A DNA stretch of 64,000 bases from assembly GCF_003944835.1 (NCBI RefSeq), contig NZ_RWIV01000001.1:3957501-4021500 (forward strand), written 5' to 3'. How positions within the stretch are numbered: the first letter of the stretch is position 1; every line of letters starts with the position of its first letter. Under the pieces are notes generated by a model. That model saw only the letters and a program-made list of their open reading frames with translations. It had not been told where the DNA came from and did not search any database. Source of the stretch: Bacillus sp. HMF5848. Its GTDB lineage: Bacteria > Bacillota > Bacilli > Bacillales > HMF5848. The translations under genes and the position numbers were made by a program. Shown here in pieces: positions 51,601-60,023 of this stretch.

Positions 51601-51995
51601 GTTAACTGCTCTAACCATTGCTCCTCATACTCTTTCGTTTCACCATTTTTAAAATGAGCAAAAATGCGTCTTTTGTCACCGTACGTAAGCTTCGTTACAA
51701 CAGCCGTGGCCGGTGTGACATCCGACGTTACTTCTTCACTTCCCAACAAAGCATTGATAAACGTCGACTTACCAGCTTTAAACTCACCAGCAATCATAAC
51801 GAGGAGCTCATCCTGCACATCGTCTTTCAGAGCACGAAAATCTATTGAATCATCGGCATATTTAGTATGGGACTCTATTAAGTTCTGCCAGTTCTCAATT
51901 CCTTCTATAAATGACTGCTTCCAGTTCGTGTTTGTATCCGTTTTTCTATCCATACCTGTTTTCGTGCCTATATTCTTGTTCATATTCGCGTCCAT
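48645..51995 (-). CDS. Dynamin-like GTPase 1 fused to a transmembrane and extracellular TcaA-like region
   Basis: An 1116-residue protein, far longer than normal bacterial dynamins. The GTPase domain has G1 GEFKAGKSTFINALLG (about 70-85), switch I in TPATAVVTKL, G3 DTPGLNSQHDH and G4 IVNGIDMMDEE. A coiled-coil region runs to about 640. One transmembrane helix follows (about 648-667, LVTVLSLAAISTFIVAYA), then an extremely Asp/Glu/Tyr/Ser-rich linker (about 670-740). Two C-terminal units of about 120 residues start EEIVSFIERFRTSYMDALNY and DVVTFMEGFYKASVVAFNEY; they resemble the NTF2-like extracellular region of TcaA/YvbJ. Predicted topology: GTPase inside, linker and sensor outside. GAGGTGGG precedes the ATG. 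Confidence 0.85.
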   Translation of the reverse strand: MDANMNKNIGTKTGMDRKTDTNTNWKQSFIEGIENWQNLIESHTKYADDSIDFRALKDDVQDELLVMIAGEFKAGKSTFINALLGSEEVTSDVTPATAVVTKLTYGDKRRIFAHFKNGETKEYEEQWLEQLTAEREGRFAFVRKQLSYIELQIPNELLKKFTIVDTPGLNSQHDHHTEATESFLQRADVAIWLFNYRNVGTTTEVEWLKKLKENNIEPIAIVNGIDMMDEEEDSLDEFLEYNYRRLYPLVNKMLGVSAREALQSKLENDPQLYEWSNWQEIDTLFKKLEKLSDKKVERVYRRLYHPLKNLYDNLLEEKATFLLSQRLPQMETFLFTDYPAFLEKQEQYHVANESFNNKLEYWQTSVKPKPSFLKEALANTEAMLGKVEQAAGSAYAQPAPIQYWQQTGEELVHDLQDKETTLARDIQTLYNEKEELQQQWIDLQARKYFKKKKLTTFAQMQSNYNHNAEGLYRRNTALTKKAKKVKNMFAKLSADLNTFINNDIDAIKTHANAQVEQYNTYLTGFKELWQEIPLSTSQAMAEYFQWLDSYIDTVIPPLQQHGEKITGLEAYQECAALFEAISLLYVQFPFTEWAKAVKTAKKQPHIKHLTYDEILVSLGPSKVLRNPLSTPDLLRYKVEQEIHDISDKRKKRLVTVLSLAAISTFIVAYANSRDDIYDEVASDYEEYPYEDGVVESSGYEEYDESYYDESYDESYSDESYNTYEDPDYTEAVDVYEYFGEYGIQDFLHEMYNEMLRYGRSMDFYYYFTDYSWIEHKDMISEDMLDSYSLLSIGYDENRQVVARTRETHRFEGDLREYNVQYVLDWVPDSRLAITDVTVEPLFEQSYVTNEEIVSFIERFRTSYMDALNYYGFEEVRPFLKYDSVAYHEIEDYIETVSGKGFKFNFEKIAVTAIEKVTDLEYLVSTTETFTFTDDQNQETFYEKEKQYRLNVVNTPDYSYLEIREIVILDTQKEETVQNVDEAPINTASQISVSDVVTFMEGFYKASVVAFNEYGFANVAAYYDPTGPEYANAEAYLTYAQEKNMQMNNIEFFVDTYSELDHNHILVSAYVEDEYYYQDGSGDRKKIEVSYVVEVTESGEMFIESVDNLTILEEVEF

Positions 51996-52101
51996 ACCAA
52001 TATACCCACCTCGCTTATAGTACCTATTATTAAAATTATATAATATTTCCTATTTTATTAGGAGATGGAAATAAAAAATAGGACTGAATTCCCGGGGCTC
52101 C

Positions 52102-52279
52102 GGCAGTGCGGGGACGGTTCTTGGTCTGCCGGGTTTGGCTAGCAGCGTGAGACCAAGCAAAAGCGGATTGGTCCTTGGCAAACCGGGGACGGTTCTCGGT
52201 CTGCCGAGCGAAGCGGGCGGTGGGGGCAAAAAAAGCGGATTGGCCTTTGGCAAACCGGGGACGGTTCTCCTGCTTCCTT
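52102..52279 (+). repeat. Direct array of three REP units
   Basis: Forward REP units at about 52102, 52174 and 52250 are joined by AAGCGGATTGG-containing linkers. The middle part shares about 58 bp (GAGCGAAGCGGGCGGTGGGG and the run of A) with 37800-37855. A related direct array lies at 58323-58645. Confidence 0.85.
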
Positions 52280-52346
52280 CTCAGTGTCTCAGTGTAGGGT
52301 TTCAACAATATCTACATCCACATGGGTTTCGTTCGAAAGGTAATTT

Positions 52347-52388
52347 AAAAGCCCCAAATAGCTATTTACTAACTAGTTGGGGCTTTTT
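52347..52388. terminator. Bidirectional Rho-independent terminator
   Basis: AAAAGCCCCAA and TTGGGGCTTTT form an 11-bp stem with an inner AGCTATTTACTAACTAGT loop and A/T tails on both sides. It lies downstream of the binding-protein gene on the minus strand, about 200 bp after its stop. Confidence 0.88.
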
Positions 52389-52423
52389 GCACGTAAACTT
52401 TTGGTTGCCTGCCAAAACAAACA

Positions 52424-52452
52424 GTACCCCCATCAATAGTAGATGGGGGTAC
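52424..52452. repeat. Perfect 11-bp hairpin
   Basis: GTACCCCCATC and GATGGGGGTAC enclose a 7-base loop. There is no T-run, so it is not a typical terminator. Function unknown. Confidence 0.7.
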
Positions 52453-52509
52453 ACACATTATATATTAAATTTCACCACTTTAATACGTTACCGTTTTATC
52501 CCAGCAAGG

Positions 52510-52575
52510 GCCAGGCACCTTTTTGAGGGCAGGCACCTTTAGCGGGCACCTTTAGCGGGCACCTTTTTAGCGAGC
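52510..52575. repeat. GGGCACCTTT short direct repeats
   Basis: GGCACCTTT occurs four times (about 52514, 52532, 52545, 52558), with GCGG or CAG joints. Similar CAGGCACC words are seen between genes of many Bacillus genomes; that comparison is from memory. It ends about 10 bp from the binding-protein stop. Confidence 0.7.
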
Positions 52576-52585
52576 GACGTCATCC

Positions 52586-54178
52586 TTATTTTAACTTAAC
52601 ATCCTTAAAGAATGGTGTACCACTGAAGTTTACAAACAATCCTTCTGCTCCATTTGAGCCAAATACGAAGTCAGGGTGCTGCAAGTAAACCATTGGTGCT
52701 TCTTCTACAAGAATTTCAGAGATTTCTTTATACGCGCTATCACGCTTATCTTGGTCAGCTTCTTGGCGTGCAAAGTCTAGTAACTCATCCACACGTGTAT
52801 TCGTATAGAATGAACGGTTACCAGGAGAACCGTGCATGGCAGAGTGGAATAAAGCATATAAACCGTAGTCAGCATCACCTGTTACAGTAGTCCAACCAAG
52901 TAGGAATAACTCATGCTCACCTGCGGCAGTCTTTTCTAAGAACGTACCCCACTCAATAATTTCGATTGTCACTTCAATACCAAGTGGTAAAAGTTGCGCT
53001 TGAATCAGCTCGGCCATATCCGCACGTTCTTTGTTACCATCGTTAACATATAACGTTGTTTGGAAGCCATCCGCATATCCACCTTCAGCTAATAGTTGTT
53101 TAGCTGCTTCCACATCATATGGTAGTGGTGTTAAGCCTTGATAGTTTCCTACAACAGTTGGTGCAAGTGGTCCCACTGCTGCAACCCCTTGACCATCAAG
53201 AATTCCATTAACAATATCATCTTTATTCACAGCCATAGCAACTGCTTGGCGTACATTTATGTTGTCGTATGGTGCTTTGCCCATATGGAAACCTAAGTAG
53301 TCCATACGAGTTCCTCTTACACGTGTAATTTCAACATCAGACATAGCTGATACGCGCTCAACATCAGACGAACCAATTAACATAACATTCGCTTCGCCAG
53401 TCTCTAACATAGCAACACGTGTTGCTTGCTCTGGTACGTTTTTCATAACAACCGAAGCTACTGCTGGTTTTTCTCCCCAGTACTCTTCATTACGTACAAA
53501 CTTGATTTCAGAACCACGGGCCCATGAATCGAATTTGAACGGTCCTGTACCGATTGGGTTTTCATCAACTTTCATCCCACCGCTATTTTCCCCTTCAATC
53601 GCCGATGGTGCGATGATAGAGCCAGCATTATGCGCTAAATGAGCTGGAAGTGGAGCAAATGGAATAGTTGTTTTGAAATGTACCGTGTAATCGTCAATGA
53701 CGATTACCTCTTCTACCATGTTAAGTACAACAGCACGAGGTGACGCAAAATCTGGGTCTATTAATCTTTCAATAGACATTTTTACAGCGTCTGCTTTGAA
53801 ATCTGTGCCGTCATGGAATTTTACTCCTTCACGAAGCTTAAATTCCCAAGTTAAGTCATCGATTTTATTATATTCTGTTGCAAGCAATGGAACCACGGAT
53901 CCATCAGGTGCGTAATCCGTTAAACGTTCAAAGATTTGAGATGTAGCATTTGTTGTAGCAGTATCATTCATACCATGCGGGTCAAGGGTAGGAGCATCAG
54001 ACCCACTCACAAATACTAATTCCCCACCACCGGAGCTTGCTGTTTCTTCAGTTTGCGTATCTCCATCTGTATTGCTACTATCACCGCTACTAGTATCTGC
54101 TGGTTCATTCCCACCACCGCCACAAGCAGCTAATACTAACACAAAAGAAAGCATGAACAAGAGAAAAAACTTTTTCAT
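52586..54178 (-). CDS. Peptide/nickel-type ABC transporter substrate-binding lipoprotein
   Basis: A 530-residue extracellular lipoprotein of solute-binding family 5. The signal ends in a lipobox (LAACGGGG, Cys19), followed by an acidic Ser/Thr linker and the family pattern (SGSDAPTLDPHGMNDTATTN ... LTWEFKLREGVKFHDGTDF). Family members bind di- or oligopeptides, glutathione or nickel chelates; the exact ligand is not determined. The start has AGGGGGG. It is divergent from the four transporter genes at 54474, with which it must function, an arrangement less common than having all five on one strand. Confidence 0.9.
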   Translation of the reverse strand: MKKFFLLFMLSFVLVLAACGGGGNEPADTSSGDSSNTDGDTQTEETASSGGGELVFVSGSDAPTLDPHGMNDTATTNATSQIFERLTDYAPDGSVVPLLATEYNKIDDLTWEFKLREGVKFHDGTDFKADAVKMSIERLIDPDFASPRAVVLNMVEEVIVIDDYTVHFKTTIPFAPLPAHLAHNAGSIIAPSAIEGENSGGMKVDENPIGTGPFKFDSWARGSEIKFVRNEEYWGEKPAVASVVMKNVPEQATRVAMLETGEANVMLIGSSDVERVSAMSDVEITRVRGTRMDYLGFHMGKAPYDNINVRQAVAMAVNKDDIVNGILDGQGVAAVGPLAPTVVGNYQGLTPLPYDVEAAKQLLAEGGYADGFQTTLYVNDGNKERADMAELIQAQLLPLGIEVTIEIIEWGTFLEKTAAGEHELFLLGWTTVTGDADYGLYALFHSAMHGSPGNRSFYTNTRVDELLDFARQEADQDKRDSAYKEISEILVEEAPMVYLQHPDFVFGSNGAEGLFVNFSGTPFFKDVKLK

Positions 54179-54473
54179 TCTAAGAATACCCCCCTATTAT
54201 GTTTTGAGTTGACCGCGTGTCTGTACACGGTTAAAATTATATTAATCCATATATTGTAAAATTACAAGATTAATATTCTGAAAATTATTTATTAACAAAA
54301 TATTGCGAAATATGTCTTTTTTCGTGTCATATTTTCTCGCAAACATGCTTAATATTACATTTAGAAGTTATTTTTTCAGTAGTAGTTTAATATTGTAGAA
54401 AAGGTCATTTGAAGTTATTATAATAATTAATTTTATCAAAATATTTAGATAACTATATTAAGGGGGTATTATA
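54179..54473. promoter_or_regulatory. Divergent promoter region of the ABC transporter
   Basis: This AT-rich spacer of 295 bp separates the binding-protein gene from the permease operon. Several TATA-like words (ACTATATTAAG near 54452; AAAATTATATTAAT near 54232-54246) could be -10 elements for each direction. TGTACACGG near 54219 has a short dyad. No operator could be assigned. Confidence 0.5.
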
Positions 54474-55373
54474 ATGGCTCAACCACAGATTGATACGACA
54501 CTTGTAGTAGAAACAAAGCAAAAGAGCATGAAAGCAGCTCGTTGGATATCTTTTTATAAAAAGTTAGCTAAAAACAAAGCTGCAATGGTCGGTGCTACGA
54601 TTGTTCTTATTTTTGTAATACTTGCTCTTTTGGCACCTTTCATAGCTCCGCATGACCCAATAGAAATAAAAATACAAAATAAGTTACAGCCTCCTTCATC
54701 CGAGTACTGGTTAGGAACAGATGATAAAGGCCGTGACATATTAAGTAGATTATTATACGGCTCACGCATATCCTTGACAGTTGGGGTATTATCGACGGTC
54801 TTAGGAGCCATTGTAGGAATTATCCTTGGTATTGTAGCCGGCTATTATGGTAGATGGATAGATTCACTCATTATGCGAATAACAGATGTGTTGCTTGCCT
54901 TTCCAGGTATATTACTTGCGTTAGCGATCGTGAGCATTTTAGGAGCAAGCACACTAAACGTTATTATAGCTGTTGCTTTTTTTGCCGTTCCGACCTTTGC
55001 TCGTATTGTACGAGGTTCAACTTTGTCTGTTAAAAAGCTTGAATATGTAGATGCGATCCGAGCGATGGGAGCTAGCGATCTACGAATCATTGCAAAGCAT
55101 ATTTTACCTAATATTCTTTCTCCAATTATTGTACAAGCGACGTTATACATTGCATCTGCGATTATTATCGCTAGTGCACTTTCATTTCTTGGCATGGGAA
55201 CAAAGCCACCTACGCCTGAGTGGGGAACGATGCTCAGTCAAGGAAGGTCTTATATAGCTCAAGCACCACACGTAACACTTTTTCCTGGATTAGCAATTTT
55301 ACTAGTAGTTATAGGGTTTAATATGTTCGGAGACGGATTACGAGATGCACTTGATCCAAAATCTAAAAACTAG
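54474..55373 (+). CDS. ABC transporter permease, DppC/OppC type
   Basis: A 299-residue inner-membrane permease. It has an N-terminal helix (AMVGATIVLIFVILALLAPF), the family stretch LGTDDKGRDILSRLLYGSRI and the EAA-type loop (DAIRAMGASDLRIIAKHILPN) that contacts the ATPases, within about six membrane segments. AGGGGGT precedes the ATG. It is first in a four-gene operon (DppC, DppB, DppD, DppF order) that is reversed from the usual B-C order. Confidence 0.92.
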   Translation: MAQPQIDTTLVVETKQKSMKAARWISFYKKLAKNKAAMVGATIVLIFVILALLAPFIAPHDPIEIKIQNKLQPPSSEYWLGTDDKGRDILSRLLYGSRISLTVGVLSTVLGAIVGIILGIVAGYYGRWIDSLIMRITDVLLAFPGILLALAIVSILGASTLNVIIAVAFFAVPTFARIVRGSTLSVKKLEYVDAIRAMGASDLRIIAKHILPNILSPIIVQATLYIASAIIIASALSFLGMGTKPPTPEWGTMLSQGRSYIAQAPHVTLFPGLAILLVVIGFNMFGDGLRDALDPKSKN

Positions 55374-55388
55374 AAAGAAGGTGACACC

Positions 55389-56312
55389 ATGTTTAAATAT
55401 ACAGTAAGACGACTACTACAAACGATACCGGTTATGTTCGGTGTGACATTAGCCGTTTTTCTCATGATGCACTTGATTCCAGGGGATGCAGCACAAATTA
55501 TGGCTGGAGAAAACGCTAACCCTGAGCAGGTTGAAAAAGTACGTGAAAACCTTGGCTTAAATGATCCTCTTCATATTCAATATTTCCGCTACGTTGCCAA
55601 TGCCGTTCAAGGAGATTTAGGGACATCCATTCGAACGAACCGCTCGGTTGCGGAGGAGATTTTTACAGATAGATTTTGGATTACGATTGAGCTAGCAATC
55701 TATGGCACTGGGCTAGCAGTCATCATCGGAATGATAGCAGGTATTATCTCTGCCACTAGAAAATACTCCTTCTGGGATGTGTCCATTATGATTGTGGCGT
55801 TGTTCGGTCTTTCGATGCCAAACTTCTGGCTCGGTATTATGCTAATCTACTTTTTCTCAGTAAATTTAGGATGGCTACCGGTAGCCGGCTGGGGCACATG
55901 GCAACAAATTATTTTACCCGCCTTGACACTCGGAACTGGCGGAGCAGCTATTATAGCTCGTATGACACGCTCGAGCATGCTTGAAGTGATTAATCAAGAC
56001 TACATTCGTACCGCCTATGCAAAAGGGGTAAGTGATAAGCTCGTCATTTATAAGCATGCGTTACGTAACGCGTTAGTTCCTGTTGTGACGGTTGTCGGGC
56101 TTCAGTTCGGAACGTTGTTAGGGGGAGCCGTCATCACGGAGACAGTTTTTGCAGTTAACGGGTTAGGGCTACTAATTATCAATTCTATTCGCGCCCACGA
56201 TTTTCCGATGGTGCAAGGTACTATTTTAGTTTGTGCTGTACTGTTTGTGTTTGTAAATTTTTTAGTAGATATAACGTACCGACTTATCAATAAGCGAATT
56301 GACTTAAATTAG
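55389..56312 (+). CDS. ABC transporter permease, DppB/OppB type
   Basis: A 307-residue permease starting MFKYTVRRLLQTIPVMFGVT, the typical DppB opening, with PGDAAQIMAG and the EAA-type loop (RTAYAKGVSDKLVIYKHALR). It pairs with the DppC-like subunit to form the translocation path. It begins 15 bp after the previous stop with AGAAGGTG upstream. Confidence 0.92.
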   Translation: MFKYTVRRLLQTIPVMFGVTLAVFLMMHLIPGDAAQIMAGENANPEQVEKVRENLGLNDPLHIQYFRYVANAVQGDLGTSIRTNRSVAEEIFTDRFWITIELAIYGTGLAVIIGMIAGIISATRKYSFWDVSIMIVALFGLSMPNFWLGIMLIYFFSVNLGWLPVAGWGTWQQIILPALTLGTGGAAIIARMTRSSMLEVINQDYIRTAYAKGVSDKLVIYKHALRNALVPVVTVVGLQFGTLLGGAVITETVFAVNGLGLLIINSIRAHDFPMVQGTILVCAVLFVFVNFLVDITYRLINKRIDLN

Positions 56313-56324
56313 GAGTGAACAAAG

Positions 56325-57335
56325 ATGACCAAGACTACAAATATTTTAGAAGTAATAGACCTTCGTACATCTTTCTTCACTGATGACGGAGAGGTTAAAG
56401 CAGTAGATGGTGTTGATTTTACATTAGAAAAAGGAAAAACACTCGGCATTGTTGGGGAATCCGGTTCTGGAAAAAGTATCACGTCTTTATCCATCATGAG
56501 ACTGTTGCAAGAGCCGGTCGGCAAGATAGTCGGTGGGGACGTTATTTTTAAAGGAGAAAGTCTTCTTAAAAAAACAAAGAAGGAAATGATGGACATACGT
56601 GGTAACAACATATCAATGATTTTTCAAGAGCCTATGACTTCTCTCAACCCTACGCTTACTTGTGGAGAGCAAATAGCGGAGTCCATTCGCATTCATCAAA
56701 AGCTGAATAAGCGTGAAGCATGGGTAAAAGCAATAGATATGCTCCGTCTCGTCGGTATCCCGTCACCAGAAAAACGCGCCAAGCAATATCCATTTGAACT
56801 ATCTGGTGGGATGAGGCAGCGTGTTATGATTGGGATTGCTCTTGCCTGTAATCCCGAACTGCTCATTGCTGATGAGCCAACCACAGCGTTGGACGTAACA
56901 ATTCAGGCTCAAATTCTAGATTTGATAAAAAACCTTCAGGAAGAATTAGGGACGTCTTTGATTATTATTACGCATGATTTAGGTGTTGTTGCTGAAATGT
57001 GCGATAAGGTGGCTGTTATGTACTGCGGGAAGGTCGTTGAGTACGCAGATGTGCACACCATTTTCACGAATCCTAAGCATCCTTATACGGTTGGATTGCT
57101 AAACTCTGTGCCAAAGCACGATGAGGATATCGAAGGTGATTTAGCGGTCATTGAAGGCTCTGTTCCAAGCCCCTTTGATCTTCCCGAAGGCTGTCGTTTC
57201 GCGCCAAGATGTCCACATGCTCGTGATATTTGTAAAACCTCCTTGCCAGATTTAGTACATACTGAAGACGGTGACGAGGTGCGTTGTTGGATTCACACCG
57301 ATAAAATGGAAAAGGAGCTGATGACACATGAGTGA
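56325..57335 (+). CDS. ABC transporter ATPase, DppD/OppD type
   Basis: A 336-residue ATP-binding subunit. Walker A is GESGSGKS, the signature is LSGGMRQRV, Walker B is LLIADEPT and the switch histidine is in IITHDLGVV. The C-terminal oligopeptide-transporter extension contains [14 protein letters not shown], the cysteine-rich motif of this subfamily. It couples ATP hydrolysis to import. The next gene starts inside its last codons (8-bp overlap). Confidence 0.94.
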   Translation: MTKTTNILEVIDLRTSFFTDDGEVKAVDGVDFTLEKGKTLGIVGESGSGKSITSLSIMRLLQEPVGKIVGGDVIFKGESLLKKTKKEMMDIRGNNISMIFQEPMTSLNPTLTCGEQIAESIRIHQKLNKREAWVKAIDMLRLVGIPSPEKRAKQYPFELSGGMRQRVMIGIALACNPELLIADEPTTALDVTIQAQILDLIKNLQEELGTSLIIITHDLGVVAEMCDKVAVMYCGKVVEYADVHTIFTNPKHPYTVGLLNSVPKHDEDIEGDLAVIEGSVPSPFDLPEGCRFAPRCPHARDICKTSLPDLVHTEDGDEVRCWIHTDKMEKELMTHE

Positions 57336-58320
57336 AAAAGCATTACTTGAAGTGAAAAATTTAAAGCAATATTTTCCCATTAAAGGTGGTTTCTTCGGAA
57401 GAACCGTCAACCATGTGAAGGCAGTTGATGACATTAGCTTTACTGTATACAAAGGGGAAACGTTAAGCATCGTAGGCGAATCTGGCTGTGGCAAATCCAC
57501 GACGGGCCGGGCCATTCTTCGCTTAGATGACCCGTATGATGGTGAAGTGACATTTGAAGGAATAAACTTATTAAAATTAAGCAAGTCTAAGCTCCGTGAA
57601 AAAAGAAAAGACATGCAAATTATTTTCCAGGACCCGTATGCATCCTTAAACCCGCGACAAACTGTTGGCCAAATAATAGAAGAAGCGCTAGAAATTCAAA
57701 ATGTCGTACCACGACATAAACGCAGAGATAAAATCATTGAACTCCTTGATACAGTCGGGATTGGACCACATCAAATCGACCGCTATCCACACGAGTTTAG
57801 TGGCGGACAACGTCAACGTATTGGCATTGCTCGTGCACTGTCCGTTAACCCAAAGCTCATCATTTGTGATGAAGCAGTATCTGCTCTAGATGTGTCAATT
57901 CAAGCGCAAGTATTAAACTTATTAAAGGATTTACAGCGTAAATTTAACTTAACGTATTTATTTATCTCACACGATTTAGGTGTCGTTCGCCATATTTCGG
58001 ACCGAATTATCGTTATGTATTTAGGAAAAATAGTGGAGATTGCTGATAAAAAATCAATTTTCAACAACCCACAGCATCCATATACGCGGGCATTGCTGTC
58101 TGCAATTCCTAGTACGAATCTATCTAAGAAAAAAGAACGCATTATCTTGACCGGCGATGTACCATCGCCTATTAGTCCACCTACCGGCTGTCGTTTTCAC
58201 ACACGCTGCCCGTTAGCCATGGACCGGTGCAAAACCGAAGATCCCGCGCTACAACCTAGCGGAGACACTAACCAACAAGTAGCCTGCCACCTAGTCGAAA
58301 ACGGACAAATCACCTACTAG
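57328..58320 (+). CDS. ABC transporter ATPase, DppF/OppF type
   Basis: A 330-residue ATP-binding subunit. Walker A is GESGCGKST, the signature is FSGGQRQRI, Walker B is [12 protein letters not shown] and the switch is FISHDLGVV. The C-terminal motif [14 protein letters not shown] is present. It overlaps the DppD-like gene by 8 bp and ends the operon. A REP array starts two bases after the TAG stop. Confidence 0.94.
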   Translation: MSEKALLEVKNLKQYFPIKGGFFGRTVNHVKAVDDISFTVYKGETLSIVGESGCGKSTTGRAILRLDDPYDGEVTFEGINLLKLSKSKLREKRKDMQIIFQDPYASLNPRQTVGQIIEEALEIQNVVPRHKRRDKIIELLDTVGIGPHQIDRYPHEFSGGQRQRIGIARALSVNPKLIICDEAVSALDVSIQAQVLNLLKDLQRKFNLTYLFISHDLGVVRHISDRIIVMYLGKIVEIADKKSIFNNPQHPYTRALLSAIPSTNLSKKKERIILTGDVPSPISPPTGCRFHTRCPLAMDRCKTEDPALQPSGDTNQQVACHLVENGQITY

Positions 58321-58322
58321 TT

Positions 58323-58645
58323 GGCAGAGTGGGGACGGTTCTTGTGCTTCCTCAGCCACGACGGGATGGTGCTTTGTCCGCCAGGGCGCGGTTGGATGCG
58401 TGAGATTTCGCAAAATCGGATGGCTTTGGCAGAGTGGGGACGGTTCTACTGCTTCCTTGGTGTGTTGCTGGCAAGGCGGGGACGGTTCTTACTCTGCCGG
58501 GCGTGGCGAGCAGCGTGGAACCAAGTAAAACCGGTTGGCCTTGGCAGAGTGGGGACGGTTCTACTGCTTCCTTGGTGGTGTTGCTGGCAGACCGGGGGCG
58601 GCCTCTTGATTCTTGGCAAACCGGGGACGGTTCTTACTCTGCCAT
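58323..58645 (+). repeat. Long direct array of REP units
   Basis: At least five forward units lie between 58323 and 58645 (cores near 58333, 58437, 58479, 58552, 58622), separated by diverged stuffer such as GCTTCCTTGGTG(G)TGTTGCTGGC, which occurs twice. The array is GC-rich against its surroundings. Open frames run through it only because the repeats lack stops; none has a gene-like start or composition. The 58646-59062 stretch holds the composite hairpin and nothing else recognisable. Confidence 0.88.
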
Positions 58646-58888
58646 TCCGCACTTAATCAAATGAAGTTACGACTAGGGATTGCTTGATAGTGACGAAATG
58701 GGGCACACGCTAAATCGGGGGCAATACCTGGGGATAATCCTTACTCTGTCATGCGTGGTGTGTAGGTTGGTGTTTCGGATACACGCGAACGGTTTAGGAC
58801 TATTTCACAGAAAGTAATCAATAGAATAACGTAGGTTAAATGGAAATCACAGTGCTGGTTTCAAACTGACGAAAATGGAACGGATAAT

Positions 58889-58928
58889 AAGAAGCTAATC
58901 ATCTTACAAGTAGTTGATTAGCTTTTTT
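58889..58928 (+). terminator. Composite repeat hairpin with T-run
   Basis: AAGCTAATCA and TGATTAGCTT form the stem, followed by seven T. It is preceded by GGTTTCAAACTGACG (about 58853), equivalent to the left part of the composite repeat. It is a good intrinsic terminator in form. Confidence 0.75.
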
Positions 58929-59062
58929 TATGTCTATATATGTTACATGCAATCCAACAAACTACGGCCTTTTCAGTGCTAACGAACTGTTCTTCTACAT
59001 TTCATTCTTTTGTCGGGTAAGAAGCGGAAAAATCCCCCTCTCCTTCTATCTGTCGTGCTGGT

Positions 59063-59125
59063 TGGCAGTACGAGAACCATCCCTTGTTTGCCGTTTGGCA
59101 GCATGAGAACCGTCCCCATGCTGCC
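59063..59125 (-). repeat. Two direct inverted-orientation REP units
   Basis: Units at 59063-59091 and 59096-59125 both read GAGAACC(G/A)TCCC on the plus strand and so have the same orientation. They are about 33 bp apart and 77 bp upstream of the PRC-barrel gene. Confidence 0.85.
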
Positions 59126-59202
59126 ATGTTTAATTTTTGTATACGAGGGAACTCACTTATACAAGATGAAAATAAATTCTAGAAGGAGGCGGAATAATTA
59201 AT

Positions 59203-59970
59203 ATGCTACATCAAGCATTAGCTTTGAAAAACTTTAATATTGAAGCGACAGACGGGAGTATTGGTGAGGTATTTGACTTCTTTTTCGATGATAAGAGCTG
59301 GACGATCCGATACCTTGTGATTGATACGATGAAATGGTTACCAGGCCGAAAGGTTCTTTTTTCACCTATTGAATTTGATGAAGTCGACTTACTTAATCAA
59401 AAGGTCAGTGTTTTTGCGTCCAAGGATAAGATTAAAAATAGCCCTGATGTTTATGAACATCGACCGGTTTCACGAGAACATGAAATAGCGCTAAGTGATT
59501 ATTATGGTTGGTCATACTATTGGACAGGTACTCAAATTTGGGGGAATCATATTATACCTTACGACTTAAAGAAAACGACACGATCGGAAAACGAGCTTCT
59601 TAAGGAAAAAGAAGGGGAACAAAATCACATGCGAAGTGTGAAAGAAATTACCGGCGTGTTTTCTGGCTATAGAATTCATGCGCGTAACGGTGAAATTGGA
59701 CATGTATCCGATATGATTATCGACGATGAGACATGGGAGATTCGCTACATCATAGTAGACACAAACAATTGGCTTCCTGGAAAGAAAGTGTTGGTTGCTA
59801 CCGATTGGATTACAGATTTAAATTGGCCTGATAAAACCGTAACAGTAGACATTATGAAAGATTCAATTAAAAATGCTCCTGAGTACGATCCAACTGAACC
59901 ACTATCAAAACAGGATGAGGAAAAACTATATCATTACTATAATAAAGCCGAATATAGCAGTCAATTGTAA
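59203..59970 (+). CDS. Double PRC-barrel protein
   Basis: A 255-residue cytoplasmic protein with two PRC-barrel domains. The first (about 1-80) is NFNIEATDGSIGEVFDFFFD, with YLVIDTMKWLPGRKVLFSP. The second (about 145-225) is YRIHARNGEIGHVSDMIIDD, with YIIVDTNNWLPGKKVLVA. PRC barrels bind RNA or proteins; double-PRC proteins are common in stress or photosynthetic settings without known activity. GAAGGAGG precedes the ATG. A terminator overlapping the stop separates it from the next gene. Confidence 0.85.
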   Translation: MLHQALALKNFNIEATDGSIGEVFDFFFDDKSWTIRYLVIDTMKWLPGRKVLFSPIEFDEVDLLNQKVSVFASKDKIKNSPDVYEHRPVSREHEIALSDYYGWSYYWTGTQIWGNHIIPYDLKKTTRSENELLKEKEGEQNHMRSVKEITGVFSGYRIHARNGEIGHVSDMIIDDETWEIRYIIVDTNNWLPGKKVLVATDWITDLNWPDKTVTVDIMKDSIKNAPEYDPTEPLSKQDEEKLYHYYNKAEYSSQL

Positions 59971-60000
59971 AGGAAATCGTTTGGTTTCCTTTCTTTTTTT
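59969..60000 (+). terminator. Rho-independent terminator after the PRC-barrel gene
   Basis: AAAGGAAA and TTTCCTTT form an 8-bp stem with an 8-base loop, followed by CTTTTTTT. The left arm overlaps the end of the stop codon. Confidence 0.85.
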
Positions 60001-60023
60001 AATAGGGGGGATATACATAATAT

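Noticed and set aside
58321-58664. Open frames of 68-111 codons on both strands across the array after the DppF gene
   Set aside because: They consist of REP units that lack stops in several frames; no ribosome site and no gene-like composition.
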